Source: CAJWKT01 sp964465375 (lineage in GTDB: Bacteria; Pseudomonadota; Gammaproteobacteria; Steroidobacterales; Rariloculaceae). Taken from it: a stretch of 64,000 nucleotides of DNA. Shown here piece by piece: positions 59,024 through 64,000 of this stretch. The notes beneath the pieces were generated by a model. The model saw only the letters and a list, made by a program, of their open reading frames with translations, searched no databases and had not been told where the DNA came from. The position numbers and the translations under genes were made by a program. Within the stretch, counting starts at the first letter, position 1. Every line of letters starts with the position of its first letter. The DNA lies in assembly GCA_964465375.1 (NCBI GenBank), contig CAYXIJ010000011.1, forward strand, positions 6,782-70,781, in the 5' to 3' direction.

Positions 59024-60472
59024 TTACGCTTTCTCTACCCTTCCATACCTGTCATCAAACCGTACGATATCATCCTCACCCAAATAGTCCCCAATCTGAA
59101 CTTCAATTACCTCGAGAAGACTATCGCCAGGGTTTTCCAGTGCGTGTTTCATGCGAACAGGGATATGCACAGTATCGCTCTGCTTTAAGGTAAGAACCTC
59201 TTCCCCACGAGTCACTCTAGCGGTCCCAGTCACAACGACCCAAAATTCCTCGCGTTGGTGATGCATCTGTACTGAAAGCTTGGCTCCCGGATAGACAGTC
59301 AAGCGCTTTACCTTAAAATGATCTGATTCATCTATGGAATCAAAGGTTCCCCATGGTCTAGAAACCTTTCGATGGAAGGTAGGCTCTTCACGCTTACTAC
59401 TGATAAGGCCATCTACTATTTTAGAAACATCTTCCGATTTATTTTTATCTGCAACCAAAACTGCGTCCGGGGTCTGAACAACAATGGTATCCTTAATTCC
59501 TACTGTAGTTAGCAACCCAAATTCAGAATAAAGATAACTTGAATGAGTATCCTCACTGACAACATCACCCTTTATAACATTGGCACTATCATCGCGGACT
59601 GACTTCTCCCATAGTGACCCCCAAGATCCTAAGTCACTCCAGTCAGCCTCCAAAGAAACAACATTAATATCAATGCCTTTGCTGATCGCTTTCTCCATAA
59701 CTGCGTAATCAATAGAATCTGATGGCGACTTAGAAAATTCTTCTTCCCCCAGTCTGACAAAATCCAAATCCTCACTTAGTTTTTCAACCGACAATTTGGT
59801 CATATCAAATATTTTTGGTGAAAAAATTCTAAGCGCCTCAAGATAAGCTGAAGTTTTGAACATAAACATACCGCTATTCCACAAATAATCATTGCTCTTA
59901 AAAAGTTTTTCTGCGGTTTTTATGTCAGGCTTTTCAATAAATTCTTCAACTTTATGTAACTTGGCCTCTGAGCAGGGTGCACCTTTCTTAATATACCCAT
60001 ATCCAGTGTGAGGCTCACTTGGCTCAATCCCAAATGTAATTAAATCCCCATGACAGGCTGCCAAATATGCCGTGTAAAGGGCTTGATCAAATACTCCTAC
60101 ATTACCTATTTGGTGATCTGCCGGTAAAACAAGTAATATTTTTTTATCTTCTTCGCTCTTTTTATGTATATAGTGACATACTGCAGCTACTGCAGGTGCA
60201 GTGTTTCTTCCGATTGGCTCTAAAAGGATTGCTTCATAATCTAAATTAATATCTTTAGCTTGCTCAGCAATTAGAAATCTATGTTCCTGGTTGCAAATAA
60301 TTACAGGATCCCTTAAGTCTAATGACTGAATTTTATCCAGCCTCATTAAAGTCTCTTGAAGCATGCTCTTTTCTGAGGTCAAAGATAAAAATTGCTTTGG
60401 GTATGTTTGCCTTGATAAGGGCCAAAGACGTTTTCCAAAGCCACCAGTAAGAATAACAGGAATTATTTGCAT
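59024..60472 (-). CDS. manC: Mannose-1-phosphate guanylyltransferase / mannose-6-phosphate isomerase
   Basis: A 482-residue bifunctional ManC/AlgA-type protein. The pyrophosphorylase part starts IPVILTGGFGKRLWPLSRQ with TYPKQFL. LEPIGRNTAPAVAAV, VLPADHQIG, VEEFIEKPD and YLWNSGMFMF follow. The C-terminal cupin isomerase domain holds SRPWGTFDSIDESDHFKVKR, LSVQMHHQREEFWVVVTGTA (zinc-binding His and Glu) and PVRMKHALENPG. It supplies GDP-mannose for the Gmd-family enzymes located just upstream. Length and domain order are standard. It is a core gene of the sugar-nucleotide block. Confidence 0.93.
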   Translation of the reverse strand: MQIIPVILTGGFGKRLWPLSRQTYPKQFLSLTSEKSMLQETLMRLDKIQSLDLRDPVIICNQEHRFLIAEQAKDINLDYEAILLEPIGRNTAPAVAAVCHYIHKKSEEDKKILLVLPADHQIGNVGVFDQALYTAYLAACHGDLITFGIEPSEPHTGYGYIKKGAPCSEAKLHKVEEFIEKPDIKTAEKLFKSNDYLWNSGMFMFKTSAYLEALRIFSPKIFDMTKLSVEKLSEDLDFVRLGEEEFSKSPSDSIDYAVMEKAISKGIDINVVSLEADWSDLGSWGSLWEKSVRDDSANVIKGDVVSEDTHSSYLYSEFGLLTTVGIKDTIVVQTPDAVLVADKNKSEDVSKIVDGLISSKREEPTFHRKVSRPWGTFDSIDESDHFKVKRLTVYPGAKLSVQMHHQREEFWVVVTGTARVTRGEEVLTLKQSDTVHIPVRMKHALENPGDSLLEVIEVQIGDYLGEDDIVRFDDRYGRVEKA

Positions 60473-60502
60473 ATCGGATATTGCAAATCTTTGCAGAATG
60501 TA

Positions 60503-61462
60503 TCAGGCTGCTAGATGCTCATCATAGTAATTCTTGGACAATGCAAGCAAAGAACCAAAAAGTAAACCTACTAACAATCCCATAATGGCAATCTTTCTTC
60601 TGGCTGGCCTAACTCTAATTTCTGGAACAACAGCAGGATCCACTACCTTAAACGCGTACTCTTCCCTAACATTTGCCAGCATAATATTTTTTGTTTGCTC
60701 TTCAATCAAATTGTAAATTACATTCTGTGCATTAACTTGGCTCGTACCCTCCAATTGCTGTTCTAGAAAAAATATACTACCTTCTGTCTCCGTTATTGCC
60801 TGCTGTCTAATATGATCATTCAAGTCTCCGATCATATTGTTTGCCCACTCAGCCGCTACTACCGGATCACTCCAAAAAATAGAAAACGTAATTAATCCTG
60901 TCCGCCTGTCAGTCGTAGTAGAAATTACATTTTCGGTCATATATTGGTGTGTTTGCCACGCCGTCGGTTCCGCGTCATTAATCCAAGTATTCCTAGCATC
61001 GTCCCACATGTCTTGAAATAGGACTGGCCGTACTTGCCTGCTGACGACATATTGCTCGATAAAACTTCGTGAAGTTAAGGTAGCTAGGTAAGTTGCAGAC
61101 TTATCCTCGCTATTACTCGGCAAACTTATCCCCGCAATACTTGCGATGTTGCCAAACTGACTTGCTAAGCGGCCTAAGTTGTCTCCTTCGTTTCCAGCCG
61201 ATGCTAATAGCACATCAGCTCTATATATTGGTGTTGTTACCAATGCCACAACCAAGGAGGCCAAAACAGATGCGATTACGGGAATTATGAAATAAATCTT
61301 GTATTTTTTTAATAAAAGAAAAATATCTTTAAGGTCAAACAGCTTAAGGTCGCTACTGACGCCTTCTGTCTCAACATTCATAATGTCAGTTTGGTTTGTA
61401 TTCATGATATCGATATTTTCAGGTATAAATAATTTTAAGAGACTTCGTATATTAAGGCCCAC
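60503..61462 (-). CDS. wzz: Wzz-type chain-length determinant protein
   Basis: A 319-residue inner-membrane protein with two transmembrane segments that flank a periplasmic domain. TM1 (YFIIPVIASVLASLVVALV) follows a cytoplasmic leader, and TM2 is KIAIMGLLVGLLFGSLLAL near residues 289-307. The Wzz signature appears after TM1 as TTPIYRADVLL and before TM2 as VVDPAVVPEIRVRPARRK. The proline-rich P-x-P-x2-P-like segment fits the family. No Wzc kinase domain is attached, so it acts as a Wzz/PCP-1-like regulator. The starting codon is unclear: GTG at 61462, or ATG at 61405 or 61381; none has a good ribosome binding site. Confidence 0.85.
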   Translation of the reverse strand: MGLNIRSLLKLFIPENIDIMNTNQTDIMNVETEGVSSDLKLFDLKDIFLLLKKYKIYFIIPVIASVLASLVVALVTTPIYRADVLLASAGNEGDNLGRLASQFGNIASIAGISLPSNSEDKSATYLATLTSRSFIEQYVVSRQVRPVLFQDMWDDARNTWINDAEPTAWQTHQYMTENVISTTTDRRTGLITFSIFWSDPVVAAEWANNMIGDLNDHIRQQAITETEGSIFFLEQQLEGTSQVNAQNVIYNLIEEQTKNIMLANVREEYAFKVVDPAVVPEIRVRPARRKIAIMGLLVGLLFGSLLALSKNYYDEHLAA

Positions 61463-61604
61463 GATACCAGTTCAGTTTCCATACTTTACATTCGTAGCCA
61501 GTTCTTTATATTAGATAAGATTGTATCACCATTCCTATTAATCCCATATAACCGAAATCAAAATCAACTTAGGATAGCTACCTAGTTGGATATTAACTTA
61601 CCCA

Positions 61605-62552
61605 TTATATTATTTTCTCAAAATATTCAATTGATTTTTTCAATCCTTCTTCTAATCCTATTTTTGGCTTCCACCCCAAGTCCATAACAGTAGAGGAAAT
61701 ATCTGGTTTTCTTCTGATAGGATCATCGCCTGGAAGGGTCGAATAAATAATTTTAGACCCTGAGTCAGTCAATTTGATTATTTTTTCTGCTAATTCCTTA
61801 ATTGTATATTCAGCAGGATTACCTAAGTTGTATGGCCCAGTTAGCCCAGGCCTTGAGTCCATCAGGGAAATAAAGCCACTTATCAGGTCGTCAACGTAAC
61901 AGAATGATCTGGTTTGGGTACCGTCACCATAGACTGTTATGGGACTTCCCTTTAAGGCCTGGACAATAAAATTAGAGACCACCCTACCGTCATTTATATT
62001 CATGTGAGGACCATATGTATTGAAAATTCTTGCAACTTTAATATCTACATTTAGCATTCTATGAAAATCAAAAAAAAGTGTCTCAGAGACTCTCTTTCCC
62101 TCATCGTAACAAGATCTCACCCCAATTGGGTTGACATTACCCCAATAGGACGTTGTTTGTGGATGAATCAGGGGATCTCCATAAATTTCGCTCGTAGAGG
62201 CATGAAAAATAGGTACGTGGATTTTTTTGGCTAAATTCAGAAGATTCAACGCACCCTCAAAACAAACCCTAAGGGTATATACAGGGTCTTTCTGATAATA
62301 AGGTGGGGAGGCCGGACACGCAAAATTAACAATTTTTTTTATGGGTAGATCTAATTTTATTGGCTCAATAATATCTTTTTCCAGAAACTCAAAGTTTTCT
62401 AATGACTCTAGCTCAGAGATTGTACTTTTTTTGCCAGTATAAAAATTATCAATACACAAAACATACTCACCTCTCTGAACTAAACTTCTACAGAGATGAG
62501 AGCCCAAAAAACCTGCCCCACCTGCCACTACAGTGAATGGTTTATTGGGCAT
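61605..62552 (-). CDS. UDP-glucuronate decarboxylase (UDP-xylose synthase)
   Basis: About 315 residues from the ATG at 62552. AGAGG with 5-base spacing supports this start over one seven codons upstream. The product turns UDP-glucuronate into UDP-xylose with bound NAD. Motifs: VVAGGAGFLGSHLCRSL, IDNFYTGKKST, NFACPASPPYYQKDPVYTL (diagnostic of UXS), FHASTSEIYGDP, SCYDEGKRVSET with Tyr-x3-Lys, RIFNTYGPHMNINDGRVVSN and YGDGTQTRSFCYVDDL. It overlaps the 3' end of ugd by 11 bases, so the two successive steps UDP-Glc to UDP-GlcA to UDP-Xyl are coupled. Confidence 0.9.
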   Translation of the reverse strand: MPNKPFTVVAGGAGFLGSHLCRSLVQRGEYVLCIDNFYTGKKSTISELESLENFEFLEKDIIEPIKLDLPIKKIVNFACPASPPYYQKDPVYTLRVCFEGALNLLNLAKKIHVPIFHASTSEIYGDPLIHPQTTSYWGNVNPIGVRSCYDEGKRVSETLFFDFHRMLNVDIKVARIFNTYGPHMNINDGRVVSNFIVQALKGSPITVYGDGTQTRSFCYVDDLISGFISLMDSRPGLTGPYNLGNPAEYTIKELAEKIIKLTDSGSKIIYSTLPGDDPIRRKPDISSTVMDLGWKPKIGLEEGLKKSIEYFEKII

Positions 62553-63870
62553 TTTTTCCTCTACCAATGCCAAAGTATTGAAATCCCAAGGATCTCAGTG
62601 TCTCCTCTTCCAAGAAGTTTCTGGCATCAAAAATAATAGGTGCTTTCAGAGCAGACTTTATAGAACTGAAATCACTGACTTTGAACTCATTCCATTCTGT
62701 CATTACCACCAACGCATCAGCGCCTTCGACACAGAGATCTTTTGATTCCATACAGTCAAGGAGAGGCTGACTTTTAGGCATCGCCTGCTCAAACTGATTG
62801 ATAGCCTTTGGATCATAAGCTGCAACAGCCGCGCCAGCTTTATTTAGACTCTTAATCAATTCAATGCTTGCGGACTCTCTAATATCATCCGTCTCTGGCT
62901 TAAAAGACAGACCCCAGACTGCAAATTTTAACCCAGTTAAATTGTCACCAAATGTCTTCACGATTTTACTGAAAATTATCGTTTTTTGTGCCCTATTAAC
63001 TAAATCTGTTGCTCTTAGTAGTCTCGGGTTATAGCCAAAAGTTTGGGCTTTTGAGATTAAGGCTTTAACGTCCTTTGGAAAACAAGAGCCACCATAACCA
63101 GGACCTGGATTTATAAAAGAAAACCCTATTCTCTTGTCACTGCCTATACCCTTGCGCACAAGGTCAATATCAGCACCCAGCAAATCAGATATGTTAGCAA
63201 TTTCATTAATAAAACTAATCTTTGTTGCAAGCATTGCATTAGATGCATATTTTGTTAGCTCTGCCGACAACATATCCATAAAAATTATCTTATTATCAGA
63301 AATTAGTAATGAATAAAGATCAAGGAACTCCTTTTTCAAATTTTTTTGTTCAGCACCAATTATCACGCGGTCTGGCTCCATAAAGTCATTAATCGCCCGA
63401 CCTTCCCTTAAAAATTCAGGATTTAAAGCAACCTGAACTGACAAATTTTTATTTTTTAGCTTATGCTCAAATAGTGACTGGATTTCTAAACCGGTTCCTG
63501 GTGGAACTGTAGATTTAATAACAACTACTTTGTTTTCTTTGATTTCTTTAACAATCGAATCTACAACACCAAAAACAGAAGTTAGGTCTGCAGAGCCCTC
63601 TGTAGATTCTGGGGTGCCTACACAAATAAAAATTAGATTACTAAAACTGACGGCTTGTTTTAGATTAGAGGTAAATTCTAATCTTTGTTTTTTTTGATTC
63701 CTTAAGACCATCTCCTTAAGTCCAGGCTCATATATATCAACCCTTCCTTGCTTAAGTTTTTTGATCTTATTTTGATCAATATCGATACAGCAAACTTCAT
63801 GCCCCACTTCGGAAAAACATGCCGATGTAACTAAGCCGACATAACCCGAACCAAAAATAGTTATCTTCAT
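62542..63870 (-). CDS. ugd: UDP-glucose 6-dehydrogenase
   Basis: A 442-residue enzyme oxidising UDP-glucose to UDP-glucuronate with two NAD+. It has the canonical ITIFGSGYVGLVTSACFSE, FICVGTPE, KSTVPPGTG, NPEFLREGRAI with the Glu, ELTKYASNAMLATKISFINE with Lys and Asn, and GPGYGGSCFPKDVKAL with catalytic Cys263. GLSFKPETDDIRESASIEL follows in the C-terminal domain. All catalytic residues are intact, in contrast with the cysteine-less homologue at 14.1-15.4 kb. It is the first gene of the minus-strand cluster, about 70 bases from the tRNA-like sequence. Confidence 0.93.
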   Translation of the reverse strand: MKITIFGSGYVGLVTSACFSEVGHEVCCIDIDQNKIKKLKQGRVDIYEPGLKEMVLRNQKKQRLEFTSNLKQAVSFSNLIFICVGTPESTEGSADLTSVFGVVDSIVKEIKENKVVVIKSTVPPGTGLEIQSLFEHKLKNKNLSVQVALNPEFLREGRAINDFMEPDRVIIGAEQKNLKKEFLDLYSLLISDNKIIFMDMLSAELTKYASNAMLATKISFINEIANISDLLGADIDLVRKGIGSDKRIGFSFINPGPGYGGSCFPKDVKALISKAQTFGYNPRLLRATDLVNRAQKTIIFSKIVKTFGDNLTGLKFAVWGLSFKPETDDIRESASIELIKSLNKAGAAVAAYDPKAINQFEQAMPKSQPLLDCMESKDLCVEGADALVVMTEWNEFKVSDFSSIKSALKAPIIFDARNFLEEETLRSLGFQYFGIGRGKNAQ

Positions 63871-63939
63871 CCAGCAGCATCCATTAAGGTTTAGCGTTGA
63901 CCAAGCTCTCTGCAGAGATCTACACTAGCGGTCAATAGT

Positions 63940-64000
63940 GGGCGATTAGCTAAGCGGGAGAGCGCTCCCCTCACACCCGACAGGTCGCTGGATCAAACCC
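63940..64000 (+). pseudogene. Degenerate tRNA-Val(CAC)-like sequence at the window edge
   Basis: The 61 bases start GGGCGATTAGC and read as a tRNA-Val: acceptor arm GGGCGAT, D-arm AGCGGGA loop, and anticodon loop CTCACAC with CAC. Several parts are damaged. The D-stem reads GCTA/GAGC with one mismatch. The anticodon stem CTCCC faces CCGAC with only two of five pairs. The T-loop reads ATCAAAC instead of TTCGATC or similar. The 3' end lies outside the window. A decayed tRNA copy or integration scar is more likely than a working gene; sequencing error is another explanation. Confidence 0.5.

Noticed and set aside
1..64000. CRISPR arrays, insertion sequences, transposase or integrase genes
   Set aside because: No regularly spaced repeats and no transposase or integrase motifs were seen on either strand; the only mobility hint is the tRNA-like sequence at the right edge.

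Overview
The window is about 64 kb of AT-rich DNA. Almost all of it is one surface-polysaccharide (O-antigen, capsule or exopolysaccharide) biosynthesis locus of a Gram-negative bacterium, most likely a gammaproteobacterium. The evidence is a Wzz-type chain-length regulator, Wzx-like flippase and Wzy-like polymerase, a WecA/WbpL-type initiating transferase, ManC and Gmd, RfbF/RfbG, Ugd and UXS, and about ten glycosyltransferases. The species cannot be named from sequence alone. Two 10-base N runs show that this is a draft scaffold.

Layout, right to left, because most genes are on the minus strand. (a) 63.9-56.8 kb: Ugd, UDP-xylose synthase, Wzz, ManC and two Gmd-family dehydratases (UDP-GlcA, UDP-Xyl, GDP-Man, GDP-4-keto-6-deoxy sugars). 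A degenerate tRNA-Val-like sequence sits at the right edge. (b) 56.8-44.9 kb: a CDP-sugar set (RfbG, RfbF, an SDR, a distant RmlC), two plus-strand glycosyltransferases, and a block of CgeB-like and GT4 transferases with an SDR and a Gfo/Idh oxidoreductase. (c) 44.9-42.4 kb: a lone plus-strand three-domain protein (SDR + cupin + C-methyltransferase) behind a 575-base non-coding stretch. (d) 41.8-35.8 kb: Wzx, an RfbE-like epimerase, a methyltransferase, a Wzy-like polymerase and a class II aldolase. (e) 35.7-31.5 kb: a DUF4956, CotH-beta-helix and VTC-domain trio. (f) 31.3-19.8 kb: a tandem nucleotidyltransferase, GtrA, a methyltransferase, a DprE1-like oxidase, a class III aminotransferase, a GT2, a GDPD-like protein, a membrane GT-C-like domain fused to a uridine-kinase-like domain, a HAD phosphatase and a GT39-like membrane transferase. 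(g) 19.7-6.5 kb: glycosyltransferases plus a compact GDP-heptose operon (HddA, HddC, GmhB, GmhA2), a transaldolase, a GDP-mannose-3,5-epimerase homologue, a Gfo/Idh protein, an SDR and a Ugd homologue without the catalytic cysteine. (h) 6.4-4.0 kb, plus strand: GmhB fused to a kinase domain, a GC-richer DoxX gene and a second GmhA. (i) 3.9-0 kb: apt, a sugar carbamoyltransferase, the WecA/WbpL-type transferase and the 5' part of galE.

Together the genes predict a complex glycan containing UDP-GlcA/Xyl-derived, GDP-mannose-derived, CDP-6-deoxyhexose-derived and modified heptose residues, decorated by carbamoyl and methyl groups. It would be assembled by the Wzx/Wzy route. The least explained parts are the 19.8-31.3 kb module, the CotH/VTC/DUF4956 trio, the three-domain protein at 42.4-44.9 kb and the heptose-tailoring enzymes at 7.7-15.4 kb.
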